DNA of 64,000 nucleotides from Metabacillus mangrovi (GTDB taxonomy: Bacteria; Bacillota; Bacilli; Bacillales; Bacillaceae): the NCBI RefSeq assembly GCF_009711125.1, contig NZ_WMIB01000001.1:558001-622000 (forward strand), written 5' to 3'. How positions within the stretch are numbered: position 1 is the stretch's first letter; each line of letters starts with the position of its first letter. The notes beneath the pieces were generated by a model. It had not been told where the DNA came from and searched no databases. It was given only the letters and a program-made list of their open reading frames with translations. Position numbers and translations under genes: made by a program. Positions 9,188-16,861 of the stretch are shown one piece after another.

Positions 9188-10095
9188 AGCAATCCCTCCT
9201 CGGCAACCGGTTTAAATGACCCGTCCAAAATGCGGAATACCCGCTTACCTCTCTCCCTGTCCAGTTCAATGATCCGCTCAAAAACATGTGAACGGAAAAG
9301 AGGTGCGAGCGCTGGACGCCTGGCTGCATCTGCAGCACTGAAGCCATGGACGGAAACCATGATCCGTACCCCCGCATGGATCGCCTCCATAATCGCCCGA
9401 CAGTCTTCGGCAGAACCGATTTCATCCGCCACCATTACATCAGGGCTCAGCGAACGAATCATCATCATCATCCCTTCCGCCTTCGGACAGGAATCAAGTA
9501 CATCCAGCCGGTGTCCGAACGTGTGCTGCGGAACTCCGTTAACAGAGCCTGCGATTTCAGATCTTTCGTCCACAATCCCAACTTTCAAGCTGCCCTGATT
9601 TTCTGAGCCGCTGCTGATGATCCTTGCCATGTCGCGCAGCATGGTCGTTTTGCCTGACTGAGGCGGCCCTGCCACCAGTGTGTTCAGCCAGCGGTCCGTA
9701 TACAAAAAAGGGATCAGCTGATCGGCAGCCCCGATTTTCTGCCTGGCAACCCGTATATTAAAGGAGGTCACATCCCGGATCATTTTAACCTTTCCTCCAG
9801 CTGTGATGACTTTTCCAGCGAGACCTACTCTGTGACCGCCGGAAATCGTTACATATCCGCGCCGAAGTTCCTCTTCCAAGGCGTAGATGGAAAAACCGCT
9901 GATTTCATTCATGAGCACTTGTCCATCTTCGGGGGAAGCAGCATAAGGCAAAAACAGGTGATGGCCGCTGAAAATGACCTCCACCGGCCGAAACAGGCGG
10001 ATCCGGATTTCTTCCAGCTGCTCCTGCTGACAGAGGTCCAGCTTCTGCAAGTGTGACCGGATTTTCTCTGGCAGGATTCTCATAATTTCTTCCAC
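9175..10095 (-). CDS. spoIIIAA: Stage III sporulation protein AA, secretion-type ATPase
   Basis: 306 aa, matching the B. subtilis length when GTG at 10095 is used; AAGGGGG lies about 9 bp upstream. P-loop ATPase of the GspE/VirB11-like class: Walker A GPPQSGKTT, Walker B-like PDVMVADEIGS, and a conserved EEELRRGYVTISGGHRVGL block before the P-loop. It is predicted to power the mother-cell side of the A-Q channel. First gene of the spoIIIA operon. A longer in-frame start at 10197 would run into yqhV and lacks a Shine-Dalgarno. Confidence 0.94.
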   Translation of the reverse strand: MEEIMRILPEKIRSHLQKLDLCQQEQLEEIRIRLFRPVEVIFSGHHLFLPYAASPEDGQVLMNEISGFSIYALEEELRRGYVTISGGHRVGLAGKVITAGGKVKMIRDVTSFNIRVARQKIGAADQLIPFLYTDRWLNTLVAGPPQSGKTTMLRDMARIISSGSENQGSLKVGIVDERSEIAGSVNGVPQHTFGHRLDVLDSCPKAEGMMMMIRSLSPDVMVADEIGSAEDCRAIMEAIHAGVRIMVSVHGFSAADAARRPALAPLFRSHVFERIIELDRERGKRVFRILDGSFKPVAEEGLLWSS

Positions 10096-10128
10096 TGACA
10101 GTGCCCCCTTGTTCCTGCTTTCTCTAAA

Positions 10129-10157
10129 AATGTATGCAGGCTTGGACACTTTAGACC
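10129..10157 (-). promoter_or_regulatory. Sigma-E-like promoter for the spoIIIA operon
   Basis: On the minus strand a -10 CATACATT (10129-10136) matches the sigma-E -10 consensus (CATACA-T). A -35-like GGTCTAA (10151-10157) stands 14 bp upstream. The element is 34 bp before the spoIIIAA start. The operon is sigma-E dependent in B. subtilis, which supports the call. Confidence 0.55.
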
Positions 10158-10162
10158 ATTCA

Positions 10163-10444
10163 CTATTTGTAGATCCCGACAAGAATGAAAACCACACCCA
10201 AAGCGATAAAAACCATTTTCCCGTAAGAGATTTCCCCGGCGATCTGAAAAATACCGATGGTCATTGTTCCGATAAAAATAGCCGGTCCGACAATCGCGAG
10301 CACTGAATTTATGGCAATCGCTTTTTTCACATCGTTCATCAGCAGCATGCATATGGCTGCCGTCAGCTCAATGCTCGCAGACAAAAAGCGGAGTCCTGCC
10401 ATAGCAAGCACCGTCTGATCGAGCCCGTTCCACCAATTCTTCAA
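10163..10444 (-). CDS. yqhV: Small membrane protein YqhV
   Basis: 93 aa, three to four predicted membrane helices (LRFLSASIELTAAICMLLM; VLAIVGPAIFIGTMTIGIF; GKMVFIALGVVFILVGIYK). DUF2619-type protein in the conserved position between efp and spoIIIAA. TTG at 10444 is chosen: AAAGGGAGG lies 8 bp upstream and the resulting length equals B. subtilis YqhV. Function unknown; co-conservation with spore-formers suggests a sporulation role. Confidence 0.85.
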   Translation of the reverse strand: MKNWWNGLDQTVLAMAGLRFLSASIELTAAICMLLMNDVKKAIAINSVLAIVGPAIFIGTMTIGIFQIAGEISYGKMVFIALGVVFILVGIYK

Positions 10445-10537
10445 TTTTATTCCTCCCTTTTCTGGATCCCACTTGTAAAACGTATGCAGCTTGTCTGGAA
10501 AATAGAAAAGAAGGAATCTGGAGACTTTCTGATGGAA

Positions 10538-10571
10538 CAAAAAAGAAGCCTCTCCCTAGGGAGAGACTTCT
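10538..10571 (-). terminator. Terminator after efp
   Basis: A 13-bp stem (AGAAGCCTCTCCC, 10544-10556, with 10559-10571, one mismatch) followed by a T run on the minus strand. It separates efp from yqhV. Confidence 0.85.
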
Positions 10572-10584
10572 GCCATTAATCTGC

Positions 10585-11142
10585 TTAAGCTCTTGAAATA
10601 TAAGCAGATTCACTTGTGTTGATGATGAGAACATCCCCTTCATTAATAAAGAAAGGAACGTTAACTGTAAGGCCTGTTTCAAGAGTAGCCGGCTTTGTGC
10701 CTCCTGAAGCTGTATCTCCCTTGATTCCCGGCTCTGTTTCCGTCACTTTAAGCTCAACTGTGTTCGGCAGCTCAACGCCGAGCGTTTCAGTCTGATACAT
10801 CATAATCTGAACTTCCATATTTTCTTTCAGGAATTTCAGCTCATATTCGATGGATCCTCCCGGAAGTTCGATTTGCTCATACGATTCGTTATCCATGAAT
10901 ACGTGCATATCGCCATTCGCGTACAGGTACTGCATTCTTTTCGTGTCAATCTGTGCTTTAGCAACTTTTTCACCTGCACGAAAGGTTTTCTCCTGGATCG
11001 CACCTGTTCGCAGGTTACGCAGCTTCGAGCGGACAAAAGCCGCTCCTTTTCCCGGTTTTACGTGCTGGAAATCAATAACACGCCAGATGCTATTGTCCAC
11101 CTCTATCGTTAATCCTGTTCTAAAATCGTTTACTGAAATCAT
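10585..11142 (-). CDS. efp: Translation elongation factor P
   Basis: 185 aa, three beta-barrel domains. EF-P rescues ribosomes stalled at polyproline. The modification loop is [14 protein letters not shown], with the Lys that Bacillus modifies (5-aminopentanol in B. subtilis) in PGKG. Ends with the conserved [17 protein letters not shown]. Aggagg-type Shine-Dalgarno before the ATG. Lies downstream of yqhT, with a 124-bp gap that may hold its own promoter. Confidence 0.96.
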   Translation of the reverse strand: MISVNDFRTGLTIEVDNSIWRVIDFQHVKPGKGAAFVRSKLRNLRTGAIQEKTFRAGEKVAKAQIDTKRMQYLYANGDMHVFMDNESYEQIELPGGSIEYELKFLKENMEVQIMMYQTETLGVELPNTVELKVTETEPGIKGDTASGGTKPATLETGLTVNVPFFINEGDVLIINTSESAYISRA

Positions 11143-11266
11143 GAATGTGTTCCTCCTAAAAATCGTTTGCCTCCGGTTTCTTTCCCGGATAGCTTATGTA
11201 AAAAGCGGTTGCGCTTTTTTCAACCAAGCCGGATTTCGGTCTGTCTTTACTGGTTTCCCGTATTTC

Positions 11267-12325
11267 TTACAGGATAATCAGTTCCTTCGGAGAAGAAGTC
11301 AGCGATTCATTGCCGTCTTCTGTGACCACCGTATCATCCTCGATCCTCACTCCGCCGATGCCTGCGAGGTAAATGCCCGGTTCCACTGTCACGACCATCC
11401 CAGGCTCAAGAACTGTATCCGAACGGTGGGACAGCGCAGGACCTTCATGCACTTCAAGTCCGAGGCCATGTCCTGTGGAATGTCCAAAATGATCTCCATA
11501 TCCTTTTTCCGTTATCAAATCGCGGGTCAGTGCATCGGCTTCCCTGCCGGTCATGCCTGCTTTGATTCCATTCATGGCACGAAGCTGCGCTTCAAGGACA
11601 ATGGAGTAAATCTCTTTCATTTTATCGGAGGGCTCTCCTGCCGCGAACGTTCTCGTAATATCTGAGCAATATCCTTTGTAATACGCTCCGAAATCAAGGG
11701 TAATAAAATCCCCGCTCTCAATCACTTTTTCGCTTGCTGTACCATGCGGCAGAGCAGAGCGGTATCCTGAAGCTACAATAATATCGAAGGAAGAGGAGGC
11801 AGCGCCGTTTTTGCGCATAAAGAACTCCAGCTCGTTCGCCACATCAATCTCCTTCAGGCCCGGACGGACAAAATGAAGAATGTGGGCATAGGCGGCATCA
11901 GCAATCCCTGCCGCTTCCTTTAATATCTTAATCTCTGCCGGAGACTTAATCAAGCGCAATTTTTCAACAGCGCCCGATACCGGAATAAGCTCCGTACCTG
12001 CCATCGCCTCTGCATATTGCCTGTGCTGGCTGAATGTCAGATGATCCTGCTCAAACCCAAGCTTCGTTATGCCGAGTTTCTTGACCTGTTCTGCAGCTTC
12101 TTTCATAATCGGACCAGAGTGCTGAACGATTTCAAAGCCTCCCGCCTGCTTAGCAGCCTGTTCGGTGTAGCGGAAATCTGTTATAAAGATGGCTTTTGTA
12201 TCTGAAACGAGCGCAACGCCTGCGGATCCTGTAAAGCCGGTTATGTAGCGGCGGTTGTATTCGCTTGTAATAAGCATCGCCTGAATTCCTGTTTCACTGA
12301 AAGAATTTCTTAATTTTTCAAGCAT
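11267..12325 (-). CDS. yqhT: Xaa-Pro peptidase family protein (M24)
   Basis: 352 aa. An N-terminal creatinase-like domain (about residues 1-125) and a C-terminal M24 pita-bread domain. Dinuclear metal ligands are visible: the two Asp in TLDFGAYYKGYCSDITR, His in HSTGHGLGLEVHEGP, and Glu in VTVEPGIY and GVRIEDD. It releases N-terminal residues from X-Pro peptides in the cytosol. It overlaps aroQ by 8 bp and precedes efp, an order conserved in Bacilli. Confidence 0.93.
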   Translation of the reverse strand: MLEKLRNSFSETGIQAMLITSEYNRRYITGFTGSAGVALVSDTKAIFITDFRYTEQAAKQAGGFEIVQHSGPIMKEAAEQVKKLGITKLGFEQDHLTFSQHRQYAEAMAGTELIPVSGAVEKLRLIKSPAEIKILKEAAGIADAAYAHILHFVRPGLKEIDVANELEFFMRKNGAASSSFDIIVASGYRSALPHGTASEKVIESGDFITLDFGAYYKGYCSDITRTFAAGEPSDKMKEIYSIVLEAQLRAMNGIKAGMTGREADALTRDLITEKGYGDHFGHSTGHGLGLEVHEGPALSHRSDTVLEPGMVVTVEPGIYLAGIGGVRIEDDTVVTEDGNESLTSSPKELIIL

Positions 12326-12767
12326 GTTTGCTTCCCCCTGTCTGATTTACCAATGCAAGCAAAGCGAGCCTGTACCCGAAAAATCCCGCTCCGGAAATCT
12401 GTCCGGCCGCAACCGGTGCAATAACGGAATGATGGCGGAATTCCTCTCTTGCATAGACATTTGATATATGTACTTCCATAACCGGGATGGAAATTCCTGC
12501 AACAGCATCGCGGATCGCATAGCTGTAATGGGTAAAGGCACCCGGGTTCAGCACAATCCCTGCATACTGCTCTTCCGCCTCATGTAGAGCGTCAATCAGG
12601 TCTCCTTCATGATTGGACTGAAAACAGGAGACACCGATTTCCGCCTCCTCCCCGAACTGCAGCAGTTCTCTTTCCAGGTCGGTCAGTGTTTTGCTTCCAT
12701 ATATATCCGGTTCACGTTTGCCGAGCCGGTTCAAATTAGGTCCGTTCAGGACCAGGTATTGCTTCAT
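12318..12767 (-). CDS. aroQ: 3-Dehydroquinate dehydratase, type II
   Basis: 149 aa, typical type II length. It dehydrates 3-dehydroquinate to 3-dehydroshikimate (shikimate pathway step 3); shikimate kinase (aroK) is at 36.3 kb. Signatures are NGPNLNRLGKREPDIYG (active-site Tyr/Arg loop), NPGAFTHYSYAIRDA and EVHISN. ATG at 12767 has GGGAGAG upstream and matches family starts; an in-frame ATG at 12791 is less likely. Confidence 0.95.
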   Translation of the reverse strand: MKQYLVLNGPNLNRLGKREPDIYGSKTLTDLERELLQFGEEAEIGVSCFQSNHEGDLIDALHEAEEQYAGIVLNPGAFTHYSYAIRDAVAGISIPVMEVHISNVYAREEFRHHSVIAPVAAGQISGAGFFGYRLALLALVNQTGGSKHA

Positions 12768-12819
12768 TTTGCTCTCTCCCGTCCGATTCATGGCTAAATG
12801 CTTGTTTATTTTACCATAA

Positions 12820-13341
12820 TCAGCTGTTTTCCTCTAATGATTTGGAATTTTTCGATTTTACTTCTTTCATAATTTCCTGGTAATCATACGATATAGAATA
12901 TCCGATAAATGTTCCATAAAGAATGTACAGGCAAAGAACGGTTACAGTGGTGTCAGAACTCAGTTCCGCAGCACTTTTCAATACAGGGAACAGAGGAACT
13001 GCCAGAAAGAAAACCGCAGCCCAAAGTCCGATACCGTAAAGGATCCCCGCCCAGATGGAGTGGAATTTCTTTAACAAAGCATAATACACAAACGCTGCTC
13101 CAATGGACAGGAAGCTGATGATAAGCAAGCTGGCCGCACTGCCCCACATTCCATCCTTCCAGCCTCCGGCAGACACCGGCTGCAGGATCATATTCGGGCT
13201 GATTTCCGTTAACTTAAAATAAAAAGCAATAAAACCCATGGCCGACCAGAAGAGACCCCCGGCAAACCCGCAAAGTGCGACTCTTCCCAGAATGGAAGCG
13301 GGCGCAAGATCCTGTCCTTTTCCCGTGGTTTGATTTTCCAT
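12820..13341 (-). CDS. yqhR: Conserved membrane protein YqhR
   Basis: 173 aa with four predicted membrane segments (VALCGFAGGLFWSAMGFIAF; WGSAASLLIISFLSIGAAF; GILYGIGLWAAVFFLAVPLF; VTVLCLYILYGTFIGYSIS). It sits at the yqhR position between aroQ and yqhQ. Function unknown. Confidence 0.8.
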   Translation of the reverse strand: MENQTTGKGQDLAPASILGRVALCGFAGGLFWSAMGFIAFYFKLTEISPNMILQPVSAGGWKDGMWGSAASLLIISFLSIGAAFVYYALLKKFHSIWAGILYGIGLWAAVFFLAVPLFPVLKSAAELSSDTTVTVLCLYILYGTFIGYSISYDYQEIMKEVKSKNSKSLEENS

Positions 13342-13490
13342 GATTCACTCACCTCGTCCACAGTATGCCCGTTATTCCAACAGGCAATGACAAAGGATAA
13401 ATGATGTGTAAGAAAAAAATGGATGGGTATACTGTCTTTATAAAGAGGATTCGATAATAATATGCCAAACTTGAAAGAACAGCCTACCAG

Positions 13491-13511
13491 TTTGCCTATT
13501 TTTTAGGTAAA
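13491..13511. promoter_or_regulatory. Inverted repeat in the yqhQ promoter region
   Basis: TTTGCCTA (13491-13498) and TAGGTAAA (13504-13511) form a dyad with one mismatch and a 5-bp T spacer, about 70 bp before the yqhQ start. It could be an operator. The arms recall an MntR half-site, but the spacing differs from known MntR boxes. Confidence 0.3.
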
Positions 13512-13580
13512 ATAGAATCATAACACTTTTCGATGGCTTATCTGTCAAAAGTGACCATGAACAGAACAGGTTGGTGTGCA

Positions 13581-14522
13581 ATGTCTACAGAGAAAAAGCC
13601 TGCTTACGGCGGGCAGGCAGTGGTTGAAGGCGTTATGTTCGGGGGCAGGAATCATTACGTGACGGCAGTCCGGCGAACGGACCAGTCCATTGAATTTTTC
13701 CATCTTCCCCGCAAAGCAAATCCGGTACTATCCAAGATCAAAAAGATTCCCTTTCTTAGAGGCATTGTAGCGATTCTCGAAGCAAGCGCCAACGGCACAA
13801 AGCACTTGAACTTCTCCGCGGACCGTTACGAAACAGATCCAAAGGATGATGAAAAGGCCGCTTCCGAGAAAAAAGAATCACGGCTGACCATGGTGCTTGG
13901 AGTTGCTGCAGCAGGCGTGCTTTCTTTCCTGTTCGGCAAATTCATCTTCACACTTATTCCGGTCTTCCTGGCTGAATCGACCCGGTTTATTTTCAAAACG
14001 GATCTCGCACAGGTTCTCGTTGAAGGAGCTTTTAAACTGATCCTTCTTCTGGCCTACATTTACTTTATCTCATTAACTCCACTCATCAAACGAGTATTTC
14101 AATATCACGGAGCCGAACACAAGGTCATCAACTGCTATGAAAACGGGCTGCCTCTTACTGTAGAAAATGTGCAGAAGCAGTCTAGGCTTCATTACCGGTG
14201 CGGAAGCAGCTTTATTCTATTCACGGTCATCGTAGGCGTGTTCGTCTACATGGCGGTTCCGACCGATCCGCTTTGGGCACGGGTTCTGAACCGGATCGCT
14301 CTCATACCGGCAGTTCTCGGCATCAGCTTTGAGGTTCTTCAGCTTACAAACGCCCTGAGAAATGTACCGGTCCTTAAAATGCTTGGCATACCGGGGCTGT
14401 GGCTGCAGCTGCTGACTACAAAGGAACCGGATGACAGGCAGGCAGAGGTTGCCATTGAGAGCTTTCAGGAACTGCTCAGGATGCAAAAAGAAACCCGGGA
14501 TACAGAAGAGCAGATCGTTTGA
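13581..14522 (+). CDS. yqhQ: DUF1385 membrane protein YqhQ
   Basis: 313 aa. The N-terminal motif KPAYGGQAVVEGVMFGGR is the DUF1385 signature. Four to five membrane segments follow, with a conserved YHGAEHKVINCYE block, typical of putative metal-dependent membrane enzymes, at about residues 185-197. ATG at 13581 fits the family start, although the Shine-Dalgarno is weak. An upstream in-frame ATG at 13533 would add 16 residues. No established biochemical function. Confidence 0.87.
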   Translation: MSTEKKPAYGGQAVVEGVMFGGRNHYVTAVRRTDQSIEFFHLPRKANPVLSKIKKIPFLRGIVAILEASANGTKHLNFSADRYETDPKDDEKAASEKKESRLTMVLGVAAAGVLSFLFGKFIFTLIPVFLAESTRFIFKTDLAQVLVEGAFKLILLLAYIYFISLTPLIKRVFQYHGAEHKVINCYENGLPLTVENVQKQSRLHYRCGSSFILFTVIVGVFVYMAVPTDPLWARVLNRIALIPAVLGISFEVLQLTNALRNVPVLKMLGIPGLWLQLLTTKEPDDRQAEVAIESFQELLRMQKETRDTEEQIV

Positions 14523-14551
14523 CGGCTTTAAAATAACAGGGAGGCGGTTTC

Positions 14552-14926
14552 ATGAAACGCGGATCAAATTGGTTTTTTATTGCTATGGTGGCCTTAGCAG
14601 GCTTGTATCTGGTCACGGCCATGATTACGAATCCCGCTGCCCTGCTCCAGCAGGCAGCAGTCATCGCCATTACCATTGCCATTATCTTTCTGGTGTTCCG
14701 TTATTTTATGAAAAAACGGATGGGGTCTGATTACAGCTCTTATTCCAAAGCGGTTAAACAAACGAAACGGGCCGCGCAGGAAAAGCCCCAGCCCCGCTCG
14801 CCTTCCAAAACGGTTACACCCATCAAAAAGTATGCCAAAACGAAGCCTTTCAAGAAAAAAAGTTCAAGTCACCTGACCGTAATCGAAGGGAAAAAGGGAA
14901 AAAAGAAAAACAGGGCCCTATATTAA
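14552..14926 (+). CDS. yqhP: SA1362/YqhP family small membrane protein
   Basis: 124 aa. Two membrane segments (WFFIAMVALAGLYLVTAMI and QQAAVIAITIAIIFLVFRYF) and a strongly basic tail (KPFKKKSSSHLTVIEGKKG) likely to lie in the cytoplasm and contact RNA, DNA or anionic lipid. It starts 30 bp after yqhQ (GGGAGG upstream) and its stop overlaps the convergent yqhO stop by 4 bp. Function unknown. Confidence 0.8.
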   Translation: MKRGSNWFFIAMVALAGLYLVTAMITNPAALLQQAAVIAITIAIIFLVFRYFMKKRMGSDYSSYSKAVKQTKRAAQEKPQPRSPSKTVTPIKKYAKTKPFKKKSSSHLTVIEGKKGKKKNRALY

Positions 14927-15804
14927 TAGGCCCACTGACGGAGAAACTGTTCCGTCGTCCTTCTGCCTAGCTCAATGAGAGCTAGCTTTTTTTCTTCCGT
15001 CAGATCAAACTCCGTCGTGAGGATATGATCTACCGGCAGAAAAACAATGTTTTTTTCATATTTACTCGCAATGTGCCGGGCATCATGTGCATCCTTCATC
15101 GTCTCGAACAATGCCCCATACAGTTCAATCGCATTCGTTATCCGGTTTGTCGGTCTCTCCTGCTCATTCGGAGTCAATTTGATCCCCAGCACAGGCCGCA
15201 CGGGAAAAGGCTCTGAACCATACACCCAAATAGGGAAATTGCTCAGCACCCCGCCGTCCACGATTATGCAGTTTCCCTTATTGGAAGTAAGCTTGACCGG
15301 CTCAAAAAAGTACGGAAGACTGCTGCTCATCCGAACTGCCCTGGCTATAGAAAAATGCTCCGGAACAATCCCGTAAGATGGAAGATCATCCGGGAGAACA
15401 AGGATTTTTCCATTCGTTAAATCAGACGCGATGATCTTAAGGGTTCCTGGAGGAAGATCTCCAAACGTCGTAATCCCCTTCGCTTTAAGCTTCGCTGCAA
15501 TCCAGTTTTCGAGCTTCTGCCCCTTGTAAAGTCCAAGACTCCAATAAATCGATATCCATTTAAGGAACCGCAGCGGAAAAAACGAAATCCGCTCATCCAT
15601 CAGATCCTTCAAATCCAACTCTTCCAGCAAATCAACGATCTCATCACCCGTATACCCCGCTGCAATAAAAGCCGCAACAATCGAACCGGCACTCGTCCCC
15701 GCAAGCCGGGCAAAACGAAGGCCCCTTTTTTCAATCGCCTGGCACGCCCCCGCCATCGCAAGCCCCTTGATCCCCCCGCCTGAAAAAACCCCGTCAATAT
15801 ACAC
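14923..15804 (-). CDS. yqhO: Patatin-like phospholipase family protein YqhO
   Basis: 293 aa patatin-fold acyl hydrolase. Oxyanion loop GGGIKG (residues 9-14), nucleophile motif GTSAGS (about 37-42) and the Asp of the dyad in VDGGVLSN (about 188) are all present, so it should be active on acyl-lipid substrates. No signal peptide. It converges on yqhP and has a 328-bp repeat-containing gap before mntR. Confidence 0.88.
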   Translation of the reverse strand: MYIDGVFSGGGIKGLAMAGACQAIEKRGLRFARLAGTSAGSIVAAFIAAGYTGDEIVDLLEELDLKDLMDERISFFPLRFLKWISIYWSLGLYKGQKLENWIAAKLKAKGITTFGDLPPGTLKIIASDLTNGKILVLPDDLPSYGIVPEHFSIARAVRMSSSLPYFFEPVKLTSNKGNCIIVDGGVLSNFPIWVYGSEPFPVRPVLGIKLTPNEQERPTNRITNAIELYGALFETMKDAHDARHIASKYEKNIVFLPVDHILTTEFDLTEEKKLALIELGRRTTEQFLRQWAY

Positions 15805-15906
15805 AGATCTCCCCCTCTATATGATCTATGGTTTATCCTATTGAACGCTGTCCCCTTTTGAAACTGCCGTGTTTACCATTTAAGCCGGGTTTTTCAGTAT
15901 ATTTCA

Positions 15907-16047
15907 TTTTATGTGCTAAAACCGCGGCGTTATGTGCCGAACCGGGTGGTTTACGTGCCGGTCTTCGGCAGTTTCGTGCCGGAATATAGTGGTTACGTGC
16001 CAAACTCTTTTTACGTGCCAAAACAGCGAGGTTACGTGCCGAACCAG
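15907..16047. repeat. Degenerate tandem repeat, 21-bp period
   Basis: Seven copies of a GTGCC-centred unit (best copies TTACGTGCCGAA or TTACGTGCCAAA, often ending GGT). GTGC begins at 15913, 15934, 15955, 15976, 15997, 16015 and 16036, giving steps of 21, 21, 21, 21, 18 and 21 bp. Spacer bases vary and the core is kept. It lies in the 328-bp yqhO-mntR gap. Steps divisible by three keep an open frame on the minus strand (heptads like ARN/ARK), but no start with a Shine-Dalgarno was found. It is neither CRISPR-like nor inverted. Confidence 0.8.
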
Positions 16048-16132
16048 ATGCCGGAACTCCCCGTCCACACAAACGATCTAAAATAAAATAAGCCGGTTCT
16101 TCCTCAAATGGAATCCCCGGCGGTTGCATGGC

Positions 16133-16561
16133 TTATACTGGATCGGTTTCGTTGCGCTTCTGTACGGTTTTTAATTCTTCAGACCGTTTGCTGTCTTCTT
16201 CAAAGTACTGGACAAGATCGCCGATCCGGTCGATGGCGTTCCAGCTGAGATGATGCTCAATTCCTTCTACATCATTGTAGATGATGTCTTCCTCCACGCC
16301 AATGATTCTCATGAACTGTTCGAGAAGCTCATGGCGGTAGACGAGCCGCTTGCCGATTTTTTTTCCTTTCGGTGTCAGGATAAGACCTCTGTATTTTTCA
16401 TAAACAAGATATTCATCTTTATCCAGCTTCTGGACCATTTTTGTTACTGAGGAGGGGTGGACACCCAATGCTTCTGCAATATCTGAAACTCTGGCGTATC
16501 CTTTTTCTTCGATCAGGTTATAAATTTGTTCGATGTAATCCTCCATGCTGGGTGTTGGCAT
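16133..16561 (-). CDS. mntR: Manganese-responsive transcriptional regulator MntR
   Basis: 142 aa DtxR-family repressor of Mn uptake. A winged helix at 1-70 ([20 protein letters not shown] is the recognition region) and a dimerisation domain at 71-142. Metal ligands align with B. subtilis MntR: Asp8, Glu11, His77 (YRHELLEQ) and Glu/Glu/His in [14 protein letters not shown] at 16561 has GGAGGG upstream and matches MTTPSMEMYIEQ-type starts. Monocistronic with its own promoter. Confidence 0.96.
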   Translation of the reverse strand: MPTPSMEDYIEQIYNLIEEKGYARVSDIAEALGVHPSSVTKMVQKLDKDEYLVYEKYRGLILTPKGKKIGKRLVYRHELLEQFMRIIGVEEDIIYNDVEGIEHHLSWNAIDRIGDLVQYFEEDSKRSEELKTVQKRNETDPV

Positions 16562-16607
16562 ATCTATAAGTCCCTCCATTGCGTACCGTTCATTCTTTCA
16601 ATAAACT

Positions 16608-16636
16608 AGTTTACACTTTATTGAAGGCTGTGACAA
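16608..16636 (-). promoter_or_regulatory. Sigma-A promoter of mntR
   Basis: Minus-strand -35 TTGTCA (16631-16636), 17-bp spacer, -10 TAAACT (16608-16613), 47 bp before the mntR start. The remaining 16637-16812 shows no gene or clear signal. Confidence 0.65.
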
Positions 16637-16812
16637 GGTTACTTCCCGTCATGCCAGGGTTTTTAGGTGAATGGTAGTAGATCCCGGCATAAGCTTCCAG
16701 CCATGCTGAACGCAGGCCCCCCCTTCTGACCTGCATCCTGCAATGTCCGCAGGCTGATTACTTTATGCTTCATATTGAAATATGTGCTGTTGCCGGACAA
16801 AGGCCAGAACAG

Positions 16813-16852
16813 CAAAAAAAAACTGCCGGATGCAGTATGGATCCGGCAGTTT
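16813..16852 (-). terminator. Terminator after nrdJ
   Basis: A 12-bp stem (AAACTGCCGGAT, 16820-16831, with 16841-16852) followed by nine T on the minus strand, just past the nrdJ stop. Confidence 0.9.
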
Positions 16853-16861
16853 CCTTCTATA

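Noticed and set aside
13491-13511. MntR box
   Set aside because: The arms resemble TTTGCCT but the 5-bp spacer and distance from Mn transport genes do not fit; kept only as a dyad.
15907-16047. CRISPR array
   Set aside because: Cores are about 10 bp, degenerate and spaced by about 11 bp; no 24-40-bp direct repeats or cas genes.
15833-16129. A 98-codon minus-strand reading frame with ARN/ARK heptads
   Set aside because: It is created by the 21-bp repeat, whose steps are multiples of three. It has no convincing Shine-Dalgarno or family similarity; reported as a repeat.
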